A stretch of 61,127 nt of DNA from an uncultured Alistipes sp. Its GTDB lineage: Bacteria > Bacteroidota > Bacteroidia > Bacteroidales > Rikenellaceae. The position numbers and the translations under genes are program-made. The first letter of the stretch is position 1. Every line of letters starts with the position of its first letter. The notes below the pieces were generated by a model. The model did no database searches and was not told where the DNA came from. It saw nothing but the letters and a program-made list of their open reading frames with translations. The DNA lies in contig UQNV01000008.1 in the NCBI GenBank assembly GCA_900542505.1, forward strand, positions 1 to 61,127. The letters are read 5' to 3'. Shown piece by piece: positions 7,725 to 16,227 of this stretch.

Positions 7725-8468
7725 TCACACCTCCGCGAGGAACCGCTCCAGCTCGGCGAGCCAGAGCGCCTTGTAGGAGAAGGCGTCGTCGAAGGCGAAG
7801 CTGTGGCCGCCGCGCGGGTAGACGTGCAGCTGCGCCGGCACGCCGTGAGTGCACAACGCCTCGTAGTAGCGCAGCGAGTGCATCGGCGGGACGACCGCAT
7901 CGTCCTCGGCCAGCACGATGAAGGCCGGAGCGGTCTGCGGCGTGACGTGCAGCTCGAGCGAGAGGCGCTCGCAGAGCTCCGCCGAGAGGTTCTCGCCCAT
8001 CAGCCGGCCGCGCGAGGGGCGGTGGGCCCAAGCGTCGAGCATGGAGATGACGGGGTAGAGCAGAACCTGGAAATCCGGGCGCTCCTCCCCGTCGAAGAGC
8101 GTGGCGGCCGTCGAGGCGACGTGGCCGCCGATGGAGGCCCCCATCACGCCGAGGCGCGTTATGCCCCACTCGGCTGCCCGTTCGCGCATGAGCGCCAGGG
8201 CGCAGCGGATATCCTCGGCCGGAACCCCGGCCCGGCCCCGCGGCATGCGGTAGCAGAGCACGGCATAGGTCACGCCCCGCTCGTTGAACCACCGGGCGAA
8301 GGGGTAGCCCTCACGCTCGAGCGCCACCTGGTTGAATCCGCCTCCCGGGCAGGCGACAACCGCCTGACCGTTGGGGCGTGCGGCCGGCCAGAGCAGCAGT
8401 TCGGCCGCCTCGTCTCCCTCCGCAGCGGTTCCGAGCCGGATGCGGACAAACGTTTCGTTGTGTTCCAT
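7725..8468 (-). CDS. Alpha/beta hydrolase, acetyl esterase/lipase (BD-FAE/xylan esterase-like)
   Basis: 247 aa single-domain alpha/beta hydrolase. The oxyanion motif is CPGGGF near residue 42, the nucleophile elbow GASIGG near 110, the acid in EDDAVV near 195 and the catalytic histidine in GGHSFAF near 225, in that order. No signal peptide, so cytoplasmic. The start is MEHNETFVRIRLG because the longer frame overlaps the preceding gene. Likely removes acetyl groups from sugar substrates; the exact substrate is unknown. It lies 71 nt after the YeiH-like exporter gene on the same strand and may be read through from it. Confidence 0.88.
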   Translation of the reverse strand: MEHNETFVRIRLGTAAEGDEAAELLLWPAARPNGQAVVACPGGGFNQVALEREGYPFARWFNERGVTYAVLCYRMPRGRAGVPAEDIRCALALMRERAAEWGITRLGVMGASIGGHVASTAATLFDGEERPDFQVLLYPVISMLDAWAHRPSRGRLMGENLSAELCERLSLELHVTPQTAPAFIVLAEDDAVVPPMHSLRYYEALCTHGVPAQLHVYPRGGHSFAFDDAFSYKALWLAELERFLAEV

Positions 8469-8539
8469 ACTCAAATCCCATACGTTCGGCACCCCGACCG
8501 GCGGAAAGAGGCCGCTCTCCGCCCCGGGGGCCGGAACCG

Positions 8540-9631
8540 TTACAACCATTCGACCACGTACTTCGTCACCAGATAGCCGCCCACGACCAGCCACACGTAG
8601 AGCGCCCCGGCCAGCAGGAAGGGCTTGGCCCCCGCCTGGCGGAACTTGTCAATGCTCGTCTCGGTGCCGAGCGCCGTCATGGCCATCGTCAGCAGGAAGG
8701 TGTCGATGTACTCGATGGCGCCGTTGAGCGGAATATCCTTCACGGTGTCGACTCCCAGCAGGTACTGCAGCAGCGAATTGAGGCAGATGACACCGATGAA
8801 TCCGAAGGCGAACCAGGGGATGGTGATGCGGCTCTTGCCCGCAGGGGCGTCGGCCGACGTTCCGGCGACAGCGGTTTCGCGGCGTCGGCGGGCAAGCACG
8901 AAGCTCATGACCACCAGCACGGGGGCCAGCATCATGACGCGAATCATCTTGGTGATGGTGGCCGTCGCGGCGATGCCCAGCGAGTCGGTGGGGTCCATGG
9001 CGTTGCCCGCCCCGGCCACATGGGCCACCTCGTGGAGTGTGCTGCCCGTATAGATGGCCACGCCCGTATCCGTGAGCCCGTCGAGCAGCCCCGTGCGGTA
9101 CATAATCGGATAGAGGAACATCGACAGGGTGCCGAAAATCACCACCGTCGAGACGGCGATGGCGGTCTTGTAGCCCTCGCAGCGGACCACCGGCTCGGCG
9201 CCCAGCACGGCCGCCGCACCGCAGATGGCGCTGCCCGTCGAGGTCATCAGCGCCGTGTCGCGGTCGATGCGCATGAGGCGGCCGAGCGCCACGCCGCCCA
9301 GGATGGTCACCACGACCACCACCAGGTCGACCACCACGGCCGGAACGCCCACGGCGGCTACCTGCGCCAGCGTCAGACGGAAACCGTAGAGGATGATGCC
9401 CCAGCGCAGCAGCTGCTTGGTGCAGAACTTGATGCCCGGCACCCACGTCTCGGGCAGGCGGTTGCGCAGGCTGTTGGCATAGAGCATGCCGAGGATGATG
9501 CCCACGATGAGCGGACTGAACGAGAGACGTCGTACGACGGGGATATCGGCGATGTAGAACGCCGCGAACGAGAAGAGCGCAATGAGCAGAATGCCGTGCA
9601 GAGTGTTGGCCCGGTTGCCTTTTTTCATCAT
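8540..9631 (-). CDS. yeiH: YeiH/UPF0324-family putative sulfate exporter
   Basis: 363 aa with about ten membrane segments. Characteristic family sequences include SPLIVGIILGMLYAN, the conserved STGSAICGAAAV stretch and the STLHEVAHVAGAG stretch, all typical of YeiH/PSE proteins. The proposed activity, export of sulfate or sulfite released by sulfonate metabolism, comes from family members and is not proven here. A LysR-type regulator lies directly upstream on the same strand, and a promoter with a LysR-like operator lies between them, so expression is probably activated by that regulator. Two adjacent ATGs at the start; the first is given. Confidence 0.9.
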   Translation of the reverse strand: MMKKGNRANTLHGILLIALFSFAAFYIADIPVVRRLSFSPLIVGIILGMLYANSLRNRLPETWVPGIKFCTKQLLRWGIILYGFRLTLAQVAAVGVPAVVVDLVVVVVTILGGVALGRLMRIDRDTALMTSTGSAICGAAAVLGAEPVVRCEGYKTAIAVSTVVIFGTLSMFLYPIMYRTGLLDGLTDTGVAIYTGSTLHEVAHVAGAGNAMDPTDSLGIAATATITKMIRVMMLAPVLVVMSFVLARRRRETAVAGTSADAPAGKSRITIPWFAFGFIGVICLNSLLQYLLGVDTVKDIPLNGAIEYIDTFLLTMAMTALGTETSIDKFRQAGAKPFLLAGALYVWLVVGGYLVTKYVVEWL

Positions 9632-9721
9632 GTCTTTCAGGGTTTTGACGGTTTCGGTTTTGCGGTTTTGCGGAGCGCGGCCGCACGGCCGCGGGCTCCT
9701 TGTTACGTACTGTTACGGTCG

Positions 9722-9752
9722 CAAAATTAGGAAACCGGGCGGAGTCGGCAAA
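9722..9752 (-). promoter_or_regulatory. Promoter of yeiH-like exporter
   Basis: On the minus strand TTTG (9749-9752), 19-nt spacer, TAATTTTG (9722-9729); leader of roughly 85 nt to the ATG. Confidence 0.75.
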
Positions 9753-9762
9753 ACGGAAAATA

Positions 9763-9787
9763 GTTATACGCCATAACCTGAGGTTAT
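9763..9787. promoter_or_regulatory. Three alternating LysR-type half-sites
   Basis: GTTAT, five bases, ATAAC, five bases, GTTAT. The right pair forms the perfect palindrome ATAACCT-G-AGGTTAT. The array sits 11 nt upstream of the -33 element of the exporter promoter, a normal place for a LysR-type activator, and overlaps the 3' end of the regulator gene. Confidence 0.65.
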
Positions 9788-10671
9788 AACGAGGCGCGTG
9801 CGAACTCCGTAAAACGGCGGACCGTCTCGGGAAGTTCGGCGGCGGGATGGACGAACGAGAAGTTGCGGTGCAGCGAAAGGCCCTCGATGTCGACCACGCG
9901 CAGCGTGCCGCGGCGCAGTTCGTCGACCACCGAAATCACCGAGACAATCGCCAGCGCATCGCTGTTGCGGACGAAGGCCTTGATGCCCTCGGTGCTGTCG
10001 AGCCGCATCACAATCCGGAGCATCGGCAGGCGGATGCCGACACGCGCCAGGGCGGCGGCAATCACCTCGAGCGTACCGGAACCCCCTTCGCGCAGGACGA
10101 GCGGAAGGTCGCACAACTGGCGCGGCGTCACGCTCTCGAGCGAGCCGCAGGCCCCGTCGGGACGGGTGACCAGCACCAGTTCGTCTTCGGTGAAGAGGTC
10201 GTAGAAGAGACCGTTGCGGTGGCTGAGGCTCTCGACGATACCCAGGTCGACGGCGCCCCGTTCGAGCGCCTGCTCGATTTGGCCACTGTTGCCCGACAGA
10301 AGGGTGACGCGCAGGTCGGGATAGCGGGTCGTGAAACGGGCGAGAATCGGCGGCAGGAGGTATTGGGCGACCGTCGTGCTGGCTCCGAGGCGCAGCTCGC
10401 CTTCGAGCCGTTCGGTGCAGCGGCTCATCTCGTACTGCATGCGCCGGTACTCGGCTTCGAGCCGCTCGGCGCACCCCAGCAGCACCTCGCCCGCCGGCGT
10501 CAGTTCGAGGCGGCTGCCCCGACGGTTGAAGAGCGTCACGCCGTAGGCCGACTCGAGCGCACAGACATGCTTGCTCACGGCCGGCTGCGAGATGAAGAGC
10601 TCCTCGGCGGCCTTCGTGAAACTGAGCGTACGGGCCGCCGCGATGAAGACGCGGAGTCGGAAGTCGTCCAT
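9784..10671 (-). CDS. LysR-family transcriptional regulator
   Basis: 295 aa, the usual LysR length. N-terminal winged helix-turn-helix (FTKAAEELFISQPAVSKHV, residues about 17-36) followed by an effector-binding PBP2 domain (about 88-290). The start at MDDFRLRVFI places the HTH at the canonical position. Located next to the YeiH-type exporter, as YeiE-type regulators are in other bacteria, and the intervening DNA contains LysR-like half-sites, so it most likely activates that exporter in response to a sulfur or related metabolite (inference). Only 13 nt separate its start from the end of the upstream nrnA-like gene, so it may be co-transcribed with it. Confidence 0.93.
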   Translation of the reverse strand: MDDFRLRVFIAAARTLSFTKAAEELFISQPAVSKHVCALESAYGVTLFNRRGSRLELTPAGEVLLGCAERLEAEYRRMQYEMSRCTERLEGELRLGASTTVAQYLLPPILARFTTRYPDLRVTLLSGNSGQIEQALERGAVDLGIVESLSHRNGLFYDLFTEDELVLVTRPDGACGSLESVTPRQLCDLPLVLREGGSGTLEVIAAALARVGIRLPMLRIVMRLDSTEGIKAFVRNSDALAIVSVISVVDELRRGTLRVVDIEGLSLHRNFSFVHPAAELPETVRRFTEFARASL

Positions 10672-10684
10672 CGGAGGCGCGGTG

Positions 10685-11716
10685 TTAACCCAGACCGCCC
10701 TGCTCGGCAAATTCGCGCACCGAGCGGATGTAGTGGGCGATGGTCTCCTCCATCGTGAGGTAGGACTTGCCGCCGGCGGCATTCTTGTGGCCGCCGCCGT
10801 CGAAGTATTTGCGGGCGAAGAGGTTGACGTCCACATCGCCGCGCGAGCGGAGCGAGATGCGGATGAACTTGCGGTGGGCCAGGAACATGGCCGACATCTT
10901 CACCTTGCGGATGGTGAGCGCATAGTTGACGAAGCCCTCGCTGTCGCCCTGCTGGAACTGGAAGCGGCGCATCTCGCTCTCCTTGAGCGACATGTAGGCC
11001 ACCGTGCCGTCCTCGATGAGCTCCATCTTGCGGTTGATGGCGTAGCCGAAGAGCCGTGCGCGGCCCTCGGTATAGGCGTTGTAGACGTTGTTGTGGAGCG
11101 TCGGGATGTGGATGCCCTTCTCGACGAGCACCGCCACGGCGCGGAACAGCTCGGGCGTGAGGAACGAGAAGGCGAAGTTGCCCGTGTCGGTCATCATGCC
11201 GACGTAGAGCTCCTCGGCCATCTTGAGCGTGATGGCGTCGGTGCCGAACATCCGCTCGATGAGCGTATAGACCAGGAAACAGGTGCTCGACGACTCGGGG
11301 TGCGAGAAGGCGATGTCGAACCCCTCGGCGGGCGAGAGGTGGTGGTCGATGAGCACGCGGCGCGCCGTGGTGTTCGAGGCGAGCGTCTCGCTCAGGTTCT
11401 CGAGCCGCGAGAGGGCGTTGAAGTCGAGGCAGAAGATGATGTCGGCCCCGGCGATGGCGCGGGCGGCACGGCCTTCGGCGTCGGTGCGGAAGATGACCAC
11501 GTCGGAGATGCCCGGCATCCAGTCGAGGAAATAGGGGTACTTGTTGGGTACGATGCAGGTGACGTGGTGTCCCATCGAGGTGAGCACGTCGCTCCAGGCG
11601 AGCGACGAACCGACGGCGTCGCCGTCGGGATTGGTGTGGGAGACAATCACAATCTGCTGTCCGGGCCGAACGAGCATCGCGCGCAGGGCGTCAATCCGGT
11701 CTTGCGAAATATTCAT
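10685..11716 (-). CDS. nrnA: DHH/DHHA1 phosphoesterase, NrnA-type oligoribonuclease/pAp phosphatase
   Basis: 343 aa. DHH domain with NPDGDAVGS (near 29-37), a single Asp in IIFCLDFNAL (near 98) and LIDHH (near 121), then MMTDTGNF; the DHHA1 domain ends with FDGGGHKNAAGG. This is the full metal-binding set of NrnA enzymes, which degrade nanoRNAs (2-5 nt) and dephosphorylate 3'-phosphoadenosine 5'-phosphate. pAp phosphatase activity would fit sulfur metabolism alongside the neighbouring LysR/YeiH pair, but that link is inference. Preceded by a full-consensus promoter. Confidence 0.92.
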   Translation of the reverse strand: MNISQDRIDALRAMLVRPGQQIVIVSHTNPDGDAVGSSLAWSDVLTSMGHHVTCIVPNKYPYFLDWMPGISDVVIFRTDAEGRAARAIAGADIIFCLDFNALSRLENLSETLASNTTARRVLIDHHLSPAEGFDIAFSHPESSSTCFLVYTLIERMFGTDAITLKMAEELYVGMMTDTGNFAFSFLTPELFRAVAVLVEKGIHIPTLHNNVYNAYTEGRARLFGYAINRKMELIEDGTVAYMSLKESEMRRFQFQQGDSEGFVNYALTIRKVKMSAMFLAHRKFIRISLRSRGDVDVNLFARKYFDGGGHKNAAGGKSYLTMEETIAHYIRSVREFAEQGGLG

Positions 11717-11740
11717 GGCGGAAGGTTGTCAATACCTTGG

Positions 11741-11771
11741 CAAAGATAGGAAAAAAGCGCGAGTTCGCAAA
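11741..11771 (-). promoter_or_regulatory. Promoter of nrnA
   Basis: Minus strand: TTTG (11768-11771), 19-nt spacer, TATCTTTG (11741-11748); start codon 24 nt downstream. Confidence 0.82.
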
Positions 11772-11802
11772 TGCCCGCCCGACGCAGTGCCGCGCGGAGC
11801 GG

Positions 11803-11846
11803 AAAAAACGGCGGAGCCCCTCCCGCACAGGAAGGGCTCCGCCGCC
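11803..11846 (-). terminator. Terminator of the ABC exporter operon
   Basis: GGCGGAGCCC pairs with GGGCTCCGCC; on the minus strand the stem is followed by GTTTTTTCC. It lies 35 nt past the permease stop codon. Confidence 0.88.
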
Positions 11847-11880
11847 GCACCACAGCCGGCACGGGGCCGGCAGCGCGGGG

Positions 11881-13200
11881 TCAATACTTGTACTTCATCC
11901 ACTTGAGCAACTCCCTGAAGGTCGGCTTCTTGCCGTACATGAAGATGCCCACGCGGTAGATTTTGCCGGCCAGCCAGACCATCGCCACGAACGAGGCGTA
12001 GAGCAGCACCAGCGAAAGGGCCACCTCCCACGCGGGGATGCCGTAGGGGATGCGCGCCATCATCACCACGGGCGAGGTGAAGGGGATGAGCGAGAACCAG
12101 AAGGCCAGCGGCGAGTTGGGGTCCTTGATGACGGCAATCATCATCAGCAGCGCGAGGATGATTGGCAGCGTGACGGGCATCTGCAGCTGCGAGGCGTCCT
12201 GGACGTTGTCCACGGCCGAACCCACGGCGGCGAACATCGCCGAGTAGAGCAGATAGCCACCCACGATGAACAACAGCAGGCAGACGAAAATCTTGACGAT
12301 GTAACCCAAATCGGTCAGGGCCGCCACAATCTGCAGCATGTCGGAATCCATGCCGCCCATCGCGGCGTCGGGCATGCCCTGCTGCATGGCCTGGACGCTG
12401 GCCATGGCGTCGGCCGGCATCAGCTGCGGCATCACGACGCTCCCCGCCACAACAATCAGCACGCCCCAGATGAGCACCTGCACCACGGCGACGGCAGCCA
12501 CGCCGAGGATTTTGCCCATCATCAGTTCGAAGGGGCGCACCGACGAGACAATCACCTCGAGCACGCGGTTGTTCTTCTCCTCGATTACGGACTGCATGAC
12601 CATCGAGCCATAGATGAGCAGGAACATGTAGAGCACGAAGCCCAGGATGTAGCCCGTCGCCGTGGCCACGGCCGACGACTGGGACTGCGCATCCTCCTCC
12701 TGCGACTTGTCGTTGCGGAAGGTCTGCAGCGTGACGGTGGTCTTCACCTCGTCGAGAATCTGCTGCAGGTTGTCGATGTGGTAGTTCTTGAGCTTCTCGG
12801 CCTCGAGTATCCGCTCAATCTGGCCGGTGATGTCGCTCTCGATGGAGAGCGAGGTCGACGAGTTGGCGTAGAGCCGCACGTTGGAGGAGTTCTGCAGGAT
12901 GTCGGAGCCGATGTAGAGGACGCCGAAGAAATCGGTGAGCTCCCTGCGGGCCTCGTCGGTCGTCAGCGAGGTTGGCTCGTAGGCAATCTCCTCGTTGCTC
13001 TCGAGTGCGGGGGCCACCAGTCCGCTCTCGTCGATGACGGCGATGCGTTTCAGCTCGCCCTTCGAGAAGTTCATGATGAGGGCCGGTGCCGCCATCAGGA
13101 CGAGCATCAGCACGGGCATGAGCAGCGTGGTGATGATGAAGGATTTCTTGCGGACGCGTTCGTTGAACTCGCGTCCGATGATGATGGAGATGTTCGACAT
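11881..13200 (-). CDS. ABC-2 type transporter permease, NatB-like
   Basis: 439 aa. One N-terminal membrane segment (about 22-42), a large extracytoplasmic domain (45-195), then five to six membrane segments in the C-terminal half, including a VIEEKNNRVLEVIVSSVRP stretch diagnostic of the NatB/ABC2_membrane_3 family. It pairs with the ATPase encoded upstream. Family members export Na+ or unidentified substrates; the substrate here is unknown. Last gene of a three-gene operon ending in a terminator. Confidence 0.9.
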   Translation of the reverse strand: MSNISIIIGREFNERVRKKSFIITTLLMPVLMLVLMAAPALIMNFSKGELKRIAVIDESGLVAPALESNEEIAYEPTSLTTDEARRELTDFFGVLYIGSDILQNSSNVRLYANSSTSLSIESDITGQIERILEAEKLKNYHIDNLQQILDEVKTTVTLQTFRNDKSQEEDAQSQSSAVATATGYILGFVLYMFLLIYGSMVMQSVIEEKNNRVLEVIVSSVRPFELMMGKILGVAAVAVVQVLIWGVLIVVAGSVVMPQLMPADAMASVQAMQQGMPDAAMGGMDSDMLQIVAALTDLGYIVKIFVCLLLFIVGGYLLYSAMFAAVGSAVDNVQDASQLQMPVTLPIILALLMMIAVIKDPNSPLAFWFSLIPFTSPVVMMARIPYGIPAWEVALSLVLLYASFVAMVWLAGKIYRVGIFMYGKKPTFRELLKWMKYKY

Positions 13201-13237
13201 GGTCAGTTTCTCTTGTTCGCAGTTGCAGTTTGTATTC

Positions 13238-13702
13238 CTATGCTTGTTTTCCGTGGCTTACCAGATACCACAGGCCGCCCGCCGAGAGCAGTACGGCAAG
13301 GGCCAGCGGCAGCGAGGCTTCGCCGCCCCGCGCCATCAGGCGCACGCAGGCCAGCGCCTCGTTGACCGAGACCACGAAGAGGAGCAGTCCCGTAATCTGG
13401 GGCGCCGTCAGGCTGCGGCGCCAGGACGGGCGTGCCGACTCGTCGCGGCGCTGCATCCCCGCCGAGGCCTGCCCGGCAGCGGGCGCCCCGGCCGGAGTGC
13501 CGGCGGATTGCTCTGCCCCCTCTTCGGACTGCGCGGAGCGCAGCGACTCGCGGAGCGAGAGCAGGTGGGTCGCCAGCAGCAGGCCGACAGAGAGCCAGAG
13601 CTTCACGCCGGGCCGTTCACCCGTGAAGAGGCAGCCCAGCAGAAGCAGTACGGTAGCCGCAAGCAGCGTGCGGCGGATGGTGCTTCGGATTCGTGCGTTC
13701 AT
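13238..13702 (-). CDS. Small membrane protein between ABC ATPase and permease
   Basis: 154 aa. Two N-terminal hydrophobic segments (about 12-28 and 34-50), a charged, Ala/Gly/Glu-rich linker (52-97) and two C-terminal segments (101-122, 130-148), so four probable membrane spans. No family recognised. Its place between the two ABC genes, 26 nt after one and 37 nt before the other, suggests a cotranscribed accessory subunit, but function is unknown. Confidence 0.7.
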   Translation of the reverse strand: MNARIRSTIRRTLLAATVLLLLGCLFTGERPGVKLWLSVGLLLATHLLSLRESLRSAQSEEGAEQSAGTPAGAPAAGQASAGMQRRDESARPSWRRSLTAPQITGLLLFVVSVNEALACVRLMARGGEASLPLALAVLLSAGGLWYLVSHGKQA

Positions 13703-13728
13703 GGCCGGAAAGTTTTTCGGGCGGCGGC

Positions 13729-14652
13729 TCAGAGCGTGCCGTTGACCGCACGGATGAAGATATCGTTCATCGAGGGGATGATTTCGGTGAAGGAGCGGAG
13801 TTCGACCGCCTCGTTGGCCCGGCAAATCACCTCGCGTACGCGGGAGTCGTCCTCCACGTGGAGCTTGAGCGAGGAGTAGTCGGCCGTCGGCTCGTCGGCC
13901 GCACCCATCACCTCGCACAGAGGGGCGAGCGCCTCGCGCAGCGCCGCCTCGTCGCCCCGGTAGTAGAGCTCGAAGATGTTGTTGCCGTGGCGGCGGCGGA
14001 TGTCGTCGACGCGTCCCGAAAGGATGTTGTGCGACTTGTTGATGAGGGTGATGTGGTCGCACACCTCCTCGACCGACGACATGTTGTGGGTCGAGAAGAT
14101 GACCGTCGCCCCCTGGTCGCGCAGCGCCATGATTTCCTCCTTGAGCAGGTTGGCGTTGATGGGGTCGAAGCCCGAGAAGGGTTCGTCGAAGATGAGCAGC
14201 TCGGGGCGGTGCAGCACCGTGACGATGAACTGCACCTTCTGGGCCATGCCCTTCGAGAGCTCCTCGACACGCTTGCCCCACCAGCTCTGGATGCCGAAGC
14301 GCTCGAACCACTCCTTCAGCCGCACGGTCGCCTCGCGGCGCGAGAGCCCCTTGAGGCGGGCGAAGAAGATGGCCTGCTCGCCCACCTTCATCTTCTTGTA
14401 GAGGCCGCGCTCCTCGGGCAGATAGCCGATGCGGCAGACATCTTCGGGGGCGATTTCGCGCCCGTCGAAGAGCACGCGGCCGCTGTCGGGGGCCGTAATG
14501 CGGTTGATGATGCGGATGAGCGTCGTCTTGCCGGCGCCGTTGGGCCCCAGCAGGCCGTAGACCGAGCCTCGGGGAATGCTGAGCGAGACGTCGTCGAGAG
14601 CCGTATGTTCGGCAAACCGTTTCGAGACGTGCTCGACGCTGAGTATGTCCAT
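13729..14652 (-). CDS. ABC transporter ATP-binding protein, NatA-like
   Basis: 307 aa. Walker A GPNGAGKTT (near 35-43), Q-loop region YLPEERGLYKKMKV, signature LSKGMAQKVQ (a variant of LSGGQ with K in place of the first G), Walker B LLIFDEPFSGFDP and the H-switch STHNMSS. A C-terminal extension of about 80 aa follows, as in NatA/CcmA-type exporters. Start chosen at MDILSVEHV; the longer frame adds 14 residues but would remove the leader. First gene of the exporter operon. Confidence 0.93.
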   Translation of the reverse strand: MDILSVEHVSKRFAEHTALDDVSLSIPRGSVYGLLGPNGAGKTTLIRIINRITAPDSGRVLFDGREIAPEDVCRIGYLPEERGLYKKMKVGEQAIFFARLKGLSRREATVRLKEWFERFGIQSWWGKRVEELSKGMAQKVQFIVTVLHRPELLIFDEPFSGFDPINANLLKEEIMALRDQGATVIFSTHNMSSVEEVCDHITLINKSHNILSGRVDDIRRRHGNNIFELYYRGDEAALREALAPLCEVMGAADEPTADYSSLKLHVEDDSRVREVICRANEAVELRSFTEIIPSMNDIFIRAVNGTL

Positions 14653-14707
14653 GTGCGGAGAGTGTTTTTTTAATTCGGAGTGACGTTGCGTCACGGTTTA
14701 TCACGAG

Positions 14708-14738
14708 CAAATATAGGGATTATTTTCGAAATATCAAC
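14708..14738 (-). promoter_or_regulatory. Promoter of the ABC exporter operon
   Basis: Minus strand TATATTTG (14708-14715) with GTTG 19 nt upstream (14735-14738), a one-base variant of TTTG; leader about 50 nt. Confidence 0.65.
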
Positions 14739-14821
14739 AATTTTTTATCGTTTTTCGATAAATTAAAAGGTACGACATTCAAAATAAGGTCCGGCAGATG
14801 ACAGCATCCGGTGAAAATGGT

Positions 14822-14829
14822 TAACTTTG
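14822..14829 (+). promoter_or_regulatory. Probable -7 element for galE
   Basis: TAACTTTG fits the -7 consensus; no convincing TTTG at -33. The leader to the galE start would be about 90 nt. Confidence 0.4.
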
Positions 14830-14924
14830 CCGGAGCCGGCGGTCCCCGTCGGGACGGCCGCGCGGAGAGGCGGTCTCGGGCCGCCGCACATGCAACGACA
14901 ACAAGCAAAACATTCAACAGGGTT

Positions 14925-15962
14925 ATGGAGCAGAACAAGAAAAAGACCGTGCTGGTCAGCGGCGGTGCCGGATACATCGGCTCGCACACCTCGGTCGAGC
15001 TCATCGAGGCGGGTTACGACGTGGTCATCGTCGACAATCTCTCCAATTCGGACCTCAAGGCCGTCGAGGGCGTCCGCAAAATCACGGGACGCGAGATTCC
15101 CTTCGTCGAGGTCGACTGCTGCGACTACGAGGCCTTCCGCAAGGTCTTCGAGCAGTATGAATTCGACTCGGTGATTCACTTCGCCGCATCGAAGGCGGTG
15201 GGCGAATCGGTCCAGAAGCCGCTGGAGTACTACCAAAACAACCTCACCTCGTTCATGAACGTCATCCGCCTCATGCGCGAGTTCGGGCGCCGCAACATCG
15301 TCTTCTCGTCGTCGTGCACCGTCTACGGCGAGGCCGACAAGCTCCCCGTCACCGAGCAGACGCCCCGCAAGCCGGCCACCTCGCCCTACGGCAACACCAA
15401 GCAGATGAGCGAGGATATCCTGCGCGACTCGCTGGCCGCCTACGACGGGCTGTGCGGCATCGCGCTGCGCTACTTCAACCCCATCGGCGCACACCCCTCG
15501 GCCCTCATCGGCGAGCTGCCGCGCGGCGTGCCGCAGAACCTCGTCCCCTACATCACGCAGACGGCCGCCGGCGTACGCGAGTGTCTGAGCGTCTTCGGCG
15601 ACGACTACCCGACGCCCGACGGTTCGTGCATCCGCGACTACATCGACGTGGTCGACCTGGCCCGTGCCCACGTGTCGGCCATCTCGCGCATGGTCGAGGG
15701 ACGGAGCAAGGCCTCCTACGAGATTTTCAACATCGGCACCGGCCGCGGTGTCTCGGTGCTCGAGCTGGTGCACCGCTTCGAGCAGGCCAACGGCGTGAAG
15801 CTCAACTACCGGATTGTCGGCCGCCGCGAGGGCGACATCGTCGCCATCTGGGCCGACCCGAGCTACGCCAACACCGAGCTGGGATGGCGGGCCGAGCGTT
15901 CGCTCGACGACACGCTCCGCGCAGCCTGGGCCTGGGAGAAGCACCTGCGCGGCATGGCCTGA
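14925..15962 (+). CDS. galE: UDP-glucose 4-epimerase
   Basis: 345 aa, the standard GalE length. NAD-binding VSGGAGYIGSHT at 11-22, the catalytic Ser/Thr region SSSCTVYG near 128-135 and the catalytic YxxxK in SPYGNTKQMS near 153-162, plus ALRYFNPIGAHPS and the C-terminal UDP-sugar-binding region. Interconverts UDP-glucose and UDP-galactose for the Leloir pathway and surface glycan synthesis. The start MEQNKKKTVLVSGG puts the glycine motif at the usual distance. Monocistronic, closed by a strong terminator. Confidence 0.96.
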   Translation: MEQNKKKTVLVSGGAGYIGSHTSVELIEAGYDVVIVDNLSNSDLKAVEGVRKITGREIPFVEVDCCDYEAFRKVFEQYEFDSVIHFAASKAVGESVQKPLEYYQNNLTSFMNVIRLMREFGRRNIVFSSSCTVYGEADKLPVTEQTPRKPATSPYGNTKQMSEDILRDSLAAYDGLCGIALRYFNPIGAHPSALIGELPRGVPQNLVPYITQTAAGVRECLSVFGDDYPTPDGSCIRDYIDVVDLARAHVSAISRMVEGRSKASYEIFNIGTGRGVSVLELVHRFEQANGVKLNYRIVGRREGDIVAIWADPSYANTELGWRAERSLDDTLRAAWAWEKHLRGMA

Positions 15963-16084
15963 GCCGCCGCGCCGGAAGCGACAAACCGCCCGCCGAAAGA
16001 GCGGGCGAAAGGCCACGCTCCGGGAAACAGCGTGAACGCCGCGGCGTCGGACTCCGGCACAACCGCGACGCAACAATCATGATG

Positions 16085-16129
16085 AAGACGGGACGGAACC
16101 CCTTTTGCGAGGGCTCCGTCCCGTCTTTT
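16085..16129. terminator. Bidirectional terminator after galE
   Basis: AAGACGGGACGGA pairs perfectly with TCCGTCCCGTCTT, with inner CCC/GGG pairing, then TT. It separates convergent galE and kdsC. Confidence 0.88.
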
Positions 16130-16227
16130 CATTCACGGCACCTTTCATTCCCGGCAGCACCGCACCGGCGGCAGGCTACGTCTCGCCCGCGATGCGGCCA
16201 TCGGCCGGCAACGGCGGGCACCGGCAC

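Noticed and set aside
13238..14710. 490-aa frame covering the ABC ATPase and the small membrane protein
   Set aside because: The first two thirds are out of frame with the ATPase; only the last 154 codons form a membrane protein with its own ATG.
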